Assembly (NCBI GenBank): GCA_900472295.1
Contig: UCIA01000030.1
Coordinates: forward strand, 309,108-373,107
Origin: Hyphomicrobiales bacterium
GTDB lineage: Bacteria > Pseudomonadota > Alphaproteobacteria > Rhizobiales > Rhizobiaceae
DNA length: 64,000 bases
Reading direction: 5' to 3'
Position numbers and translations under genes: made by a program. Below, one piece after another: positions 1 to 9,571 of the stretch (the first letter of the stretch is position 1; each line of letters opens with the position of its first letter). The notes below the pieces were generated by a model. It was not told the DNA's origin. It saw nothing but the letters and a program-made list of their open reading frames with translations, and ran no database searches.

Positions 1-96
1 CGCCGGCTTCTGGAAATCAAGCAGCGCTACGACCCGTTGAACCTGTTCCGCATGAACCAGAATCTGCGGCCGAAAGAAAGCCAGCGCGCCGCTTGA
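1..96 (+). CDS. FAD-binding oxidoreductase, C-terminal fragment
   Basis: Only the last 31 codons lie in the window; the gene enters from the left edge in frame 1 and stops with TGA. The visible tail contains RYDPLNLFRMNQNL, which matches the berberine-bridge-enzyme (BBE) C-terminal segment of FAD-linked oxidases of the PCMH/BBE type, where the consensus is roughly YDP-NLF-N-N. Such enzymes oxidise sugars, alcohols or alkaloid-like substrates using covalently bound FAD. The substrate cannot be told from the tail. Confidence 0.7.
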   Translation, partial: RRLLEIKQRYDPLNLFRMNQNLRPKESQRAA

Positions 97-296
97 GGCG
101 GCAGCGCGTGATCCCGAACCGGAGAACCGTGCGTGCGAATATCGGAAATCGATTTTGCTGCATTGACCTCCGGTTCGGAGCGGGTTGAGGCCGGCATCGG
201 ATAGTCCATTCGCACCCTCTGGCCGTGGCTTCTGGTTGTCGCCTATGATTGGCATATGAGGCGATCATCCTCCCCCACGGATTTCCGGAACTGACG

Positions 297-1071
297 ATGC
301 TCGATCCAGAAAAAGCCAAAGCCGCGTCGTGTTTGCTGGTCAGCCATTGGGACAACGGTACCCGTCTCGACGCCATACCCAGGAGTTGCGGCCGCAAACG
401 CGGATCGAAGGTTACGCTGTCCAGTCGCATGTGATGGATCGCTCAGGTGCCACGCTTTTCGGCTGGAAGATTGCCGCAACCAGCCTGGCCGGACAAAAGC
501 ACATCAACGTCGATGGCCCGATGGCAGGGCGGCTGCTGGCCGAAAAAGCGGTTGAGGTGGGCGGCGTCGTTTCCCTGGCTACGAGCAAGATGCGCGTTGC
601 CGAGATCGAATTCGCCTTCCGTTTCGGCCGCCAGTTGCCGCCTCGTCCGTCACCCTATGAAATCGCTGAAGTGATGGATGCCGTGGCGAGCCTGCACCCG
701 GCGATCGAAATACCGGACTCGCGCTATGACGATTTTTGCGCCGTCGGAGCGCCGCAACTCATCGCCGACAATGCCTTGTCATCGGCGAGGCTGCGGACGA
801 CGATTGGTGTGCCGTGGACCTCGCAGAGCATCCGGTGGTCGGTGTCGTTTCCGGCAAGTCGCGGCACAACGGATCGGGCGCGGCTGTGCTGGGCGACCCT
901 CGTATTGCGCTCACATGGATCGTCAATGAACTGTCAGGTCTCGGCATAGCACTTCAGCCGGGACAAGTGGCGATTACAGGCACCTGCGTGACGCCGATAA
1001 GCGTCGAGGCCGGTGACGAAGTCATCGGCGATTTGGGCAGGTTTGGCAGAGTCTCGGTGCGGTTTGCTTAG
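297..1071 (+). pseudogene. 2-keto-4-pentenoate hydratase / fumarylacetoacetase-like, frameshifted
   Basis: Continuous homology to the hydratase/FAH superfamily is spread over three reading frames. The frame from ATG 297 gives MLDPEKAKAASCLLVSHW and runs to about 380. The next frame gives LRPQTRIEGYAV, FGWKIAATS, GQKHINVDGP, VMDAVASLHPAIEIPDSR and GAPQLIADNA to about 772. The third gives GEAADDDW, AEHPVVGVVSG, ALTWIVNELSG and ITGTCVTPI to the stop. The first break fits loss of one C in the CCC run at 378-380. The second fits a short deletion (1+3n bases) near 768-776, where the usual residues after IADNA are missing. Either break would destroy the enzyme, so this is probably a decayed gene, although one sequencing error could explain the first. 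Confidence 0.8.
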
Positions 1072-1874
1072 TGCCCGGCGCGTTGCCTGGTGACCACCGT
1101 CCGTACCGCCAGCACCAGCACGGTGATGATGATCAGGATCACCGAGAGCGCGGCGATCGCCGGGTCGATGTTGTCGCGCAGGCCCATCCACATCAGCCGT
1201 GGCAAGGTGATGGCGTTGACCGAGGTGATGAACAAGGTGACGCCGATCTCTTCCCAGGACAGCACGAAGGACAGCAGTGCGGCGGTGACGATGCCGAACT
1301 TGATGTTGGGCATGATGATGCGTGTCGCGCGCTCCCACACGCTGGCGCCAAGGCCGCGCGCGGCGAGGTCGATGCGGCGGTCGAGCTGGCTGAGCGAGAC
1401 CAGGATCAGCACCGTGGCGAAGGGCACCGTCATCACCGAATGCGCCATGGCGACGCCGAGCCAGGTGTCGTAGCCGAAGAACGAGCTCATGCCCGAGATC
1501 GAGGTGAGCAGGAAGTAGAGCGTGATCGCGGACACCACCGGCGGCACCACCATCGGCAACAGCACGAAGCCGACAAGCGCCCCAGTAAAGCGCGGCTGGA
1601 ACATCCAGACGCCCAGGCTGAAGCACAGCGCCAGCACGGTGGAGATGATGCTGCTGACGATGCCGATGCGGACCGACAGCAGGATGGCGTCGAGCCAGCG
1701 CGGATCCTCGATCAGCGAGCGGTAGTGGCGCAGCGACAGCTCGCCCGTCGGCATCGCCAGCATGCGGCTTGGCGTCAGCGACACCGGGATGACCGCCAGC
1801 AGCGGCAGCAGCAGGAACAGCGCCACCAACACGGCGAGGATCAGCGAGACGGGGCCGGGGCGATAGGTCGGCAT
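1068..1874 (-). CDS. Spermidine/putrescine-type ABC transporter permease (PotC-like)
   Basis: This 268-residue hydrophobic protein has about six membrane segments, the first near residues 9-30. It carries the cytoplasmic EAA-type loop (AARGLGASVWERATRIIMPN) that contacts the ATPase. Length and order match the second permease of polyamine/iron/thiamine-class (PotABCD-like) importers. It begins 2 bases after the upstream permease gene ends, so the two are translationally linked and probably form a heterodimeric channel. The substrate is not proven; polyamine or another small organic cation is the family default. Confidence 0.88.
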   Translation of the reverse strand: MPTYRPGPVSLILAVLVALFLLLPLLAVIPVSLTPSRMLAMPTGELSLRHYRSLIEDPRWLDAILLSVRIGIVSSIISTVLALCFSLGVWMFQPRFTGALVGFVLLPMVVPPVVSAITLYFLLTSISGMSSFFGYDTWLGVAMAHSVMTVPFATVLILVSLSQLDRRIDLAARGLGASVWERATRIIMPNIKFGIVTAALLSFVLSWEEIGVTLFITSVNAITLPRLMWMGLRDNIDPAIAALSVILIIITVLVLAVRTVVTRQRAGH

Positions 1875-1876
1875 CG

Positions 1877-2710
1877 CTACACCAACTGCTTCGGTTTGAC
1901 GTAGCGAAACAAGAGCGCCATCAGCGCCCCGACGAACAGCACCAGCACGACACTGATCGCCGCACCCAGGCCCCAGTCCGGGCTCTGGAAGATGCGGAGA
2001 TAGATCAGCTCGGCGATCATCACGCTGCGGCCGCCGCCAAGGATCGCCGGGGTGACAAAGAAGCCGAGAGAGAAGACGAAGACGATCATTGCCGCGCCGA
2101 TGATGCCGGAACGCGTCATCGGCACGAACACGGTCCAGAAGGTGCGCATGCGGCTGGAGCCCAGCCCGCGCGCCGCGAGCAGCACGCGCTCGTCCAGGCT
2201 GCGCATGGCCGAGGCCAGCGGAAACACCGCGAAGGGAATGAGGAAATGCGTCATGCCGATGATGACGCCCAACTCGTTGCGCACCAAAGTCAGCGGTTCG
2301 GAGATGAAGCCGATCGATTGCAGCCAGCTGTTGATCAGGCCGCGATTGGAGAGCAGCGCCACCCAGCCGAAGGCGCGCGTCAGCACCGAGATCCAGAACG
2401 GCACGAGGATGCAGAATTCAGCGACAATGCGCTGCGTCGGGGTGCCGCGCACCCAGACAACAGTGATCGCATAGGCCGCCGCGACCGACACAACCGTGAC
2501 GATCAGCGCAATGCGCAGAGTGCGGATGAACACGGATTGCACCAGCGCGTCGGTGGCGAGCGCGCCATATTGGCCGAGCCCCGGCGTCGGCAGCGTAAAG
2601 CTCCATTTGACGACACCGAGGAACGGCCAGGCATAGGCCAGCACCAGGAACAGGAGCAGCGGCGCCATCAACAGCGCCGCGCCCATCCTGTCTGAGAGGG
2701 TGCCTCTCAT
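1877..2710 (-). CDS. Spermidine/putrescine-type ABC transporter permease (PotB-like)
   Basis: The protein is 277 residues, with a hydrophobic first segment at about residues 10-32 and an EAA loop (AARGLGSSRMRTFWTVFVP) near residue 180. It is the first of two permeases in a PotABCD-type importer. It follows the binding-protein gene after 21 bases; unlike four other transporter operons in this window, that gap holds no strong hairpin. It pairs with the downstream permease and the ATPase encoded at 3932-5023. Confidence 0.88.
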   Translation of the reverse strand: MRGTLSDRMGAALLMAPLLLFLVLAYAWPFLGVVKWSFTLPTPGLGQYGALATDALVQSVFIRTLRIALIVTVVSVAAAYAITVVWVRGTPTQRIVAEFCILVPFWISVLTRAFGWVALLSNRGLINSWLQSIGFISEPLTLVRNELGVIIGMTHFLIPFAVFPLASAMRSLDERVLLAARGLGSSRMRTFWTVFVPMTRSGIIGAAMIVFVFSLGFFVTPAILGGGRSVMIAELIYLRIFQSPDWGLGAAISVVLVLFVGALMALLFRYVKPKQLV

Positions 2711-2731
2711 CTCAGGATCACACCGGCCTGA

Positions 2732-3847
2732 TCAAGCCGAGATGATCTTGGTGTATTCGTCGAGCGCTGCCCCGTAATTCTTGGCGTACCAATCCATGTC
2801 GAGCGCGATCTGCTTCTTCATGTTTTCGGGGTCTACCGGGTTGATGCGCTTCTTGTCGGCGGGGATCAGCGCGTCGGCGGCCGGATTGGCCGGGCCTTGT
2901 CCGAGCTTGTCGAACATCACCAGTTGCTTCTCCGGATCCTGGGCGCTGGCGATGAACTTCATCGCCGCATCCTTGCCGCCGGGGTTGCCCTTGAGCACGG
3001 CGAGCGCGCCGGGCGAGATCAGGCCCTGGTCCCAGATGAACTTGATCTTGCCGCCGCTATCCTGCTCGATCAGCGAGGCGCGGGTCGACCACACAATCGC
3101 CATCGAAGCCTCGCCATTGAGCAGCACGCTCTGGCTCTCGGCGCCGCCGCCCCAATAGGCCACGACGTTTTCCTTGAAGGCGGCGATCTTGTCATGCGCG
3201 CGCTTCAGGTCGAGCGGGTAGAGCGAAGCCGGTGCGATGCCGTCGGCGAGAAGTGCTGCTTCCCAGCTCGACACGCCCCATTTGTAGAGCGAGCGCTTGC
3301 CCGGAAACTTCTTCACGTCGAAGAAGTCGGCCATGCCGGTCGGCGCATCCTTGCCGTATTTCTCCGAGTCATAGGCGATGACATAGGAGAAGAAATAGGT
3401 CGACGCCGCGTATTCCCAGCCAAAGCCCTCGCGCATCTTCTTCTTGTCGACGATGGCGTAGTCGATCGGCTCGAGCGCTCCCTGGGCGCCGAGCGTGATG
3501 GCCGAGAACGGGTCGACGTCGACGAGGTCCCAGGTCGGCGCGCCGCTCTTGAACTGTGCGGCGATCGCGCCTTCGGTCGGGCCCGAGCCATCCATCTTGA
3601 CGGTGATGCCGGTGTCCTTGGTAAAGGCCTGGCCGTAGGCGGCGTCATAAGCGGTGAGGGCATCGCCACCCCAGTTGACCAGCACCAGCTCCTTGGCCTG
3701 CGCGAAGGCGCCTGTCGACCGCAGCAGCATCGGCGTGCCGGCCAGCACGAGCGCTGCAAGCTGGGTGAATTGCCGGCGTGAAATCTCGCCGCGCGCTGCC
3801 CGTGCGGACAGGCCTTCGATGGCATTCTTCTTGGTTTCATTGGTCAT
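2732..3847 (-). CDS. Extracellular substrate-binding protein, PotD-like
   Basis: A 371-residue periplasmic binding protein. The N-terminus has a Tat-like signal: SRRQFTQ at about residues 24-30, followed by a hydrophobic stretch ending at AFAQA near residue 50. The mature part begins KELVLVNWGGD and contains YAVDKK- and WSTRASLI-type segments typical of group-1 spermidine/putrescine-type binding proteins. It delivers substrate to the two downstream permeases. The ATPase gene lies upstream, giving the order ATPase, binding protein, permease, permease. Polyamine specificity is a family inference only. Confidence 0.88.
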   Translation of the reverse strand: MTNETKKNAIEGLSARAARGEISRRQFTQLAALVLAGTPMLLRSTGAFAQAKELVLVNWGGDALTAYDAAYGQAFTKDTGITVKMDGSGPTEGAIAAQFKSGAPTWDLVDVDPFSAITLGAQGALEPIDYAIVDKKKMREGFGWEYAASTYFFSYVIAYDSEKYGKDAPTGMADFFDVKKFPGKRSLYKWGVSSWEAALLADGIAPASLYPLDLKRAHDKIAAFKENVVAYWGGGAESQSVLLNGEASMAIVWSTRASLIEQDSGGKIKFIWDQGLISPGALAVLKGNPGGKDAAMKFIASAQDPEKQLVMFDKLGQGPANPAADALIPADKKRINPVDPENMKKQIALDMDWYAKNYGAALDEYTKIISA

Positions 3848-3931
3848 GTCAGTTCCCCTTTTTTCGTTGTTGGTTCCAGTGGTTATGGCGCGTTCCAGAT
3901 TCTGTGCTGGAAGACTTCGCCGTCCTCGTCG

Positions 3932-5023
<1,092 letters not shown>

Positions 5024-5125
5024 CCTGCCTCTTCCTTGGTCGTACCTTGAGCCTAGGGCAGGGCGCTGGCTCACCGCAACCGAATAGTTTTCGCCTGACC
5101 GGCAAATTTGATTCACGGATGGCGC

Positions 5126-5155
5126 CTGATCTCCCCCCTCGAGGGGGGAGATCAG
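5126..5155. repeat. 30-bp perfect palindrome across the lysR stop codon
   Basis: Arms of 15 bases (CTGATCTCCCCCCTC and its exact complement) meet without a loop. The TGA stop codon of the LysR gene (5152-5154) lies inside the right arm. C/G-rich palindromes of the CTCCCC...GGGGAG type are common between genes in Mesorhizobium-like genomes; that statement is general knowledge, not a search. It could act as a transcript end for the convergent lysR and pot genes, but it lacks a T run. Confidence 0.8.
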
Positions 5156-6036
5156 CTAATCTCCGACAGCTTCGACCTCAGCCATCCCGCAAACGCTTCC
5201 AGCACCGGGTGGCTGGCCTTGGCGTGTTCGGACACCAGGAAATACGACCGCGGCGATTTGATCGCTATGTCGAAGGGGCGCACCAGACGGCCTTCGCTCA
5301 GGGCCCGGCGGCTGGTCAGTTCGTCGCCCATGGCGATGCCCTGGCCGGCGATCGCGGCCGAGAAGACGAGGTTCATGTCGGAAAAGAAGATGCCGCCTTC
5401 GGTGTCGGGGTTTTCCACCTTGGACAACGCCAGCCAGCGCGCCCAATCCTCGGTGTCGCCGAGATGCAGAAGATTGGCGCGCAGCACATCGGCCGGCTTG
5501 GAAAAGCCACCGACCTTGTTGAGCAAGGTCGGGCTGCAGAGTGGCGTGAACGAGATTTCGCAGAGCAGCTCCACCGCCCGGTTCGGCCAGTTGCCGACGC
5601 CGAAAGCGATGAAGGCGTCGGCGTCCGGGTTGCTGACGTCGTCGAGGCGGCGAGGCGTCAGGATCGACAGCGCCACATCCGGATACATCTGCCGGAACTC
5701 GCCGATATGCGTGCACAGGAATAGCGAGGCGAAGCCCGGCGTGCAGGAGACGGCGAACGAGCCGCCGACGCCGGTGCCGGCCTGGCGTGTCACCGCGTCG
5801 CCAAGCACGGTCAGCGCCTTCCTCACATCGGCCGCATAGCGCTGGCCGCGCGGCGTGAGCGCCACGCCCTTGCCGATACGCTCCAGCAGATCGAAGCCGA
5901 GGTCGCGTTCGAGCAGCCGCAACTGATGGCTCACCGCGCTGCGCGTCAAATGCAGTTCATCGGCGGCGCGCCACACGCTGCCATGGCGGGCAAAACTGTC
6001 GAGGGCGCGCAGCGCCTGGGTGGAAGGTATTCGCAA
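5152..6036 (-). CDS. LysR-family transcriptional regulator (GcvA-like)
   Basis: A 294-residue regulator starting at TTG 6036. An N-terminal winged helix-turn-helix spans about residues 4-62 (SFARHGSVWRAADELHLTRS, AVSHQLRLLERDLG). The effector domain (residues 90-290) starts at GVGGSFAVSCTPGFAS. It is transcribed away from the amidohydrolase at 6120 and toward the pot operon end, the usual LysR arrangement for controlling the divergent gene and itself. The inducer is unknown. The 83-base divergent gap is AT-rich (6060-6100) and should hold the operator, but I could not fix a T-N11-A box with confidence. Confidence 0.9.
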   Translation of the reverse strand: MRIPSTQALRALDSFARHGSVWRAADELHLTRSAVSHQLRLLERDLGFDLLERIGKGVALTPRGQRYAADVRKALTVLGDAVTRQAGTGVGGSFAVSCTPGFASLFLCTHIGEFRQMYPDVALSILTPRRLDDVSNPDADAFIAFGVGNWPNRAVELLCEISFTPLCSPTLLNKVGGFSKPADVLRANLLHLGDTEDWARWLALSKVENPDTEGGIFFSDMNLVFSAAIAGQGIAMGDELTSRRALSEGRLVRPFDIAIKSPRSYFLVSEHAKASHPVLEAFAGWLRSKLSEIS

Positions 6037-6119
6037 GAGGCCTCAGGTGAACCGAATTTGCACGAGCCGGAAAAACATATCACTTTTTGCAAAGCCGCTT
6101 CACTGCTTTCTTGGGTTGC

Positions 6120-7712
6120 ATGGAGAAACCGGTGACGACCTCGGCGCAAGCCACCGCGCTTGCCTGTCTCGATGGCATCCAGCCGTCGCTGTCGGCGTGG
6201 ACGCACACCATTTTCGATTTTGGCGAGACCGCCTGGCGCGAATACCAGTCCGCCGCCTGGTATATCGCGCGGCTGAAGCATGAGGGCTTTTCGGTCGAGG
6301 AAGGGTCGGCCGGCATGCCGACCGCCTTTTGCGCCCACTGGACGAACGGCCCGGGGCCGACCATCGGCATGTACGCAGAGTATGACGCCGTGCCCGGCAA
6401 TTGCCAGGATGCAGTGACGGTGAAGCGGCCGCGCCCGGGTCTCGGCGGCGAGGCCGGCGGCCACACCGATCCCCATTCGGGACTTGGCATTGCCAGTCTA
6501 GGCGGGCTTCTGGCCACCAAGGCGGCGATGCAGCGCCACGGCATCGAGGGCACGCTGCGCTTCACCGGCGAGCCGGCCGAGAAGGTGCGGGGCTCGAAAC
6601 CGATCCATGCAGCAAAAGGCTATTATGACGGCCTTGCCGGCATGATCTCCTTTCACCCTTTCTACATGCTGCCGCTGTGCAACACGGCGCGCTGGGACAC
6701 GCATTGCGGCGCCGCCTACGCGATGATCTACCGCTTTGTCTGCGACGAACCGCAAAACTGGGTGCGTGCCGGCGGTGGCGCGCCGATCCCGCAGGCGCAT
6801 TCGGCGGTGCGGGCGCCCGGCGCCAATGACGCGCTGATGACCATGTACATGGCCTCCAAGGCGCTGCGCGATTCCATGCTTCCTCACCAGGGCGGCTGGT
6901 CGATCAGCGAGGCGATCCTCACCGCAGGCCAGGCGACCGCCGACAATCTGCCGGCGGGGCTGGCCGAGATCCAGTACATGATCCGCGTTCCGACCATTGC
7001 CATGGCCGAACAGGTCACCGCTGTGCTCGACCGCAATGCGCAAGCCGCCGCCACGATCAGCGGCTGCCGCTACGAGCGCCACTGGGTGTCGAAGTCGCGT
7101 CCGGGTCTCGCCAACCATGCAATGGCAGGGATCGTTTATGAAGCGCTGTCCACGGTCGGTCCGCCGCGCTGGGACGAGGCGGCGGAAGCGATTGCCCGCG
7201 AGGTGCAGGTGAATGCCGGCGGCACCGCGACCGACAATCCTTTCATCGACGAAATGGAACGGCTGATCAGTCCACAGGAAGCCGAGGCGATCCTGCGCCG
7301 CGACCTGCCGCCTTCGCAGATCAATTCCACCTCCGACGATTACACTGATATGAGCTGGCACGCGCCGACCGCACGTTTCTACGTCGCCCGTCCAGCGTTG
7401 CGTTCTGCAAACGGCCATGCCTACCCATCCTGGGCGATGAATGCATTGGGCGGAATTGCCGCCACCATCGATCCGATGGTCATCTGCGCCGCCAAGACGG
7501 TAGCTCTCGCGGCGCTCCGCCTGCTCGAGGACAAGACCGCGCGCGATGCGGCGATGGACGAATTCACCACCCGCACCGGCGGCGGCATTGGCGGCTCCAA
7601 CTGGATCGCGCCGCTTTGCGACTATGACCCGCCGATCAATTTCCGCTGGCCGGAATATGTCACCACCGCGCGTGGGCGCGACTGGTGGATCCCTTCCGCC
7701 GGCACCGCATGA
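6120..7712 (+). CDS. M20-family amidohydrolase (AbgB-like)
   Basis: The protein is about 530 residues. Features of M20 metallo-amidohydrolases of the p-aminobenzoyl-glutamate hydrolase type include MYAEYDAVPGNCQ (metal/active-site region, about residues 83-95), HTDPHSGLGIASLGGLLA, FTGEPAEKVRGSKP and SFHPFYMLP. The C-terminal metal region has STSDDYTDMSW. GTG 6132, four codons in, is also preceded by a GGAGA box and could be the true start. The gene is followed after 22 bases by a guanidino-hydrolase-type gene, so both probably act on the same amide/guanidine compound. The exact substrate is not determinable. Confidence 0.82.
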   Translation: MEKPVTTSAQATALACLDGIQPSLSAWTHTIFDFGETAWREYQSAAWYIARLKHEGFSVEEGSAGMPTAFCAHWTNGPGPTIGMYAEYDAVPGNCQDAVTVKRPRPGLGGEAGGHTDPHSGLGIASLGGLLATKAAMQRHGIEGTLRFTGEPAEKVRGSKPIHAAKGYYDGLAGMISFHPFYMLPLCNTARWDTHCGAAYAMIYRFVCDEPQNWVRAGGGAPIPQAHSAVRAPGANDALMTMYMASKALRDSMLPHQGGWSISEAILTAGQATADNLPAGLAEIQYMIRVPTIAMAEQVTAVLDRNAQAAATISGCRYERHWVSKSRPGLANHAMAGIVYEALSTVGPPRWDEAAEAIAREVQVNAGGTATDNPFIDEMERLISPQEAEAILRRDLPPSQINSTSDDYTDMSWHAPTARFYVARPALRSANGHAYPSWAMNALGGIAATIDPMVICAAKTVALAALRLLEDKTARDAAMDEFTTRTGGGIGGSNWIAPLCDYDPPINFRWPEYVTTARGRDWWIPSAGTA

Positions 7713-7734
7713 CCATCACCACGAGGAGAACCCC

Positions 7735-8667
7735 ATGACCGTCCATGACCGCATCGTCGCCGAACCGTTCTCGCTGCAGCGCCGCAATCCCGCCGGCGGC
7801 ACCAAGCCGCTGACATCATGGGGTTTTGCCAACGAGACCGATGTGCTGACCGACGTTCTGCTTGGCTCGCCAAACTTCCTGCGCCATCTCTCGACCAGCT
7901 CGCTGTCGCGCAAGCATCTGCGCGAGGCGCCCTGCAACGTCCAGATCGCGCAGGCGCAGCACAAGGACCTCGTCGCCGCCTATGAGCATTTCGGCGTCAA
8001 CATCCATTGGCACGAGCCGACGCCGGAACTGCCGATGCAGGTCTATTCCCGCGATTCCAGCGTCATGACGCCCTATGGCGCCTTCATCACCGCCATGGCC
8101 AACTGGTGGCGGCGCGGCGAGAATTACGCCGCCATCCGCACCTACGAAAAACTCGGCATCCCGATCTACGACATGGTCACCGCAGGCACGTTCGAGGGCG
8201 GCGACTTCAACGTCATCGAGGAGGGCGTGGTGCTGATCGGTTGCGGCGGCGCCCGCACGCAGGAAGAGGGCGCCCGCCAGGTACAGGACTGGTTCGAAAA
8301 GGAAGGCTGGGAAACACGCCTCGCCTTCATCGACGAATATTACGTCCATATCGACCTGATGGTGGTGCCGATCGCCGAAAAGCTCACTGCCGTCTGCCTC
8401 GCCTGCACCGAGCCCGGCATCGTCGACTGGCTGAAGGGCAAGGGCCACGAGATCATCGACGTGCCCTTCCAGGACACGATGGCGCTCGGCTGCAACTTTA
8501 TGTCGCTCGGCAAGGACAGGGTGATCGCGCCGACCTCGAGCCAGTCGCTGATCGGCCAGCTCAAGGCGCGCGGCTTCGAGGTTGCGGCCGTCGACATGAG
8601 CGAGATCTCCAAGACCGGCGGGGGCATTCATTGCATGGCGCAGGCGCTGAAGCGCGAGCCGGCGTAA
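7735..8667 (+). CDS. Amidinotransferase / dimethylarginine dimethylaminohydrolase-family protein
   Basis: A 310-residue protein of the guanidino-group-modifying (pentein) superfamily that includes arginine deiminase, DDAH and glycine amidinotransferase. Key motifs are in order: RDSSV at 106-110, EGGDF at 154-158, catalytic His205 in YVHID and nucleophile Cys300 in GGGIHC. ATG 7735 follows GAGGAG with good spacing. These residues support hydrolysis or transfer at a guanidine carbon. It sits between an M20 amidohydrolase and an XRE-cupin regulator and near a polyamine-type importer, which fits catabolism of a guanidino or polyamine-related compound (inference). Confidence 0.85.
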   Translation: MTVHDRIVAEPFSLQRRNPAGGTKPLTSWGFANETDVLTDVLLGSPNFLRHLSTSSLSRKHLREAPCNVQIAQAQHKDLVAAYEHFGVNIHWHEPTPELPMQVYSRDSSVMTPYGAFITAMANWWRRGENYAAIRTYEKLGIPIYDMVTAGTFEGGDFNVIEEGVVLIGCGGARTQEEGARQVQDWFEKEGWETRLAFIDEYYVHIDLMVVPIAEKLTAVCLACTEPGIVDWLKGKGHEIIDVPFQDTMALGCNFMSLGKDRVIAPTSSQSLIGQLKARGFEVAAVDMSEISKTGGGIHCMAQALKREPA

Positions 8668-8725
8668 GGGCCTTTCGCGAGTAGTGAAAAGCCGGGCGAC
8701 TGGACGGGTTCGTGATTGCGATCCA

Positions 8726-8760
8726 GGGTGTTGTTCATCTTCACAGGATGGACAACGCCC
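8726..8760 (+). terminator. 14-bp stem-loop after the guanidino-hydrolase gene
   Basis: Arms 8726-8739 and 8747-8760 pair over 14 positions, with two G-U wobbles in RNA and a 7-base loop. There is only a weak TTTT (8769-8772) downstream rather than an immediate T run. It may end the upstream transcript or act as a DNA operator dyad for the XRE regulator starting at 8812; the sequence does not decide. Confidence 0.45.
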
Positions 8761-8811
8761 GGGATCGGTTTTACGAGTCAGCCCAACCAGCGGAGATGTT
8801 CGCGCCCACCA

Positions 8812-9429
8812 ATGAACAAGATCGATACCCACAACAACAAGGGTGGCGACGAGCGCTCGGCCGCCACCAGCCTTTTGCGGCTCGGCACAAGGTTGAAGCT
8901 CTCCCGGCAGACGCGTGGCCTGACCTTGAAGGCGTTGGCGACCGCCGCCAACTGCTCTGAAAGCCTGCTGTCCAAGGTCGAAAACGGCAAGGTCTCGCCC
9001 TCGCTTCCCATGCTTCACAGGCTTGTCGAGGTGCTCGGCACCAATATTGGCTGGATGTTCGAGGAGTCCGACGGTGAGGAGGGCATCGTCTTCCGGGCTG
9101 GAGCACGGCCGTTGATCGCGCTCGATCCGCTGCGTCGCGGCGAGGGCATTTCGCTTGAGCGCGTCATTCCCTATTCGCCGGGCCATCTCCTGCAATGCAA
9201 CATCCATCATATCGAGGCGGGCGGTGAAAGTGCCGGCCCGATCCAGCATGCCGGCGAGGAAGTCGGCTATCTCCTCGAAGGCGCCATCGAACTGATGGTC
9301 GCGGAAAAAACGTTTCGCCTGTCGGCAGGAGATTCCTTCGTCTTCAATTCCGAACTGCCGCACTGGTACCGCAATGTCGGCGACGAACGCGCCAGCATTT
9401 TCTGGGTCAACACGCCCGCGACGTTCTGA
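8812..9429 (+). CDS. XRE-family regulator with C-terminal cupin domain
   Basis: The protein is 205 residues from ATG 8812. A helix-turn-helix spans about residues 20-75 (RTGLTLKALATAANCSESLLSKVENGK is the recognition region, split here as LTLKALATAANCSES and LLSKVENGKVSPSLP). A cupin fold at 125-205 carries GPIQHAGEEVGYLLEG and HWYRNVGDERAS. XRE-cupin proteins usually repress or activate catabolic operons after binding a small molecule in the cupin pocket. The next gene is the sugar-binding protein of an uncharacterised operon, and the intervening gap has two dyads overlapping a promoter, the likely target. Confidence 0.9.
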   Translation: MNKIDTHNNKGGDERSAATSLLRLGTRLKLSRQTRGLTLKALATAANCSESLLSKVENGKVSPSLPMLHRLVEVLGTNIGWMFEESDGEEGIVFRAGARPLIALDPLRRGEGISLERVIPYSPGHLLQCNIHHIEAGGESAGPIQHAGEEVGYLLEGAIELMVAEKTFRLSAGDSFVFNSELPHWYRNVGDERASIFWVNTPATF

Positions 9430-9465
9430 TCGGACGAGCCCTCATTTCTCTTCGTTGTTGCTAAT

Positions 9466-9503
9466 TCAAGTCACTTGACAAGAAATCAAGTATCTTGAAT
9501 TAT
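9466..9503 (+). promoter_or_regulatory. Sigma-70-like promoter overlapped by two TCAAG-N3-CTTGA dyads
   Basis: Two dyads, 9466-9478 and 9486-9498, each read TCAAG, three bases, CTTGA. Their centres are 20 bp apart, about two helical turns. A perfect -35 box TTGACA (9475-9480) overlaps the first dyad. After 17 bp, AATTAT (9498-9503) resembles a -10 box and overlaps the second. The arrangement suggests repression by a dimer pair, most simply the XRE-cupin regulator encoded just upstream. Confidence 0.65.
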
Positions 9504-9571
9504 GGCTGTGCGCTCAGGCGCCATGTGAGCCCGATCAAGGGCCTTTTTCCGCAAAACCAAGGGGAACCGGA

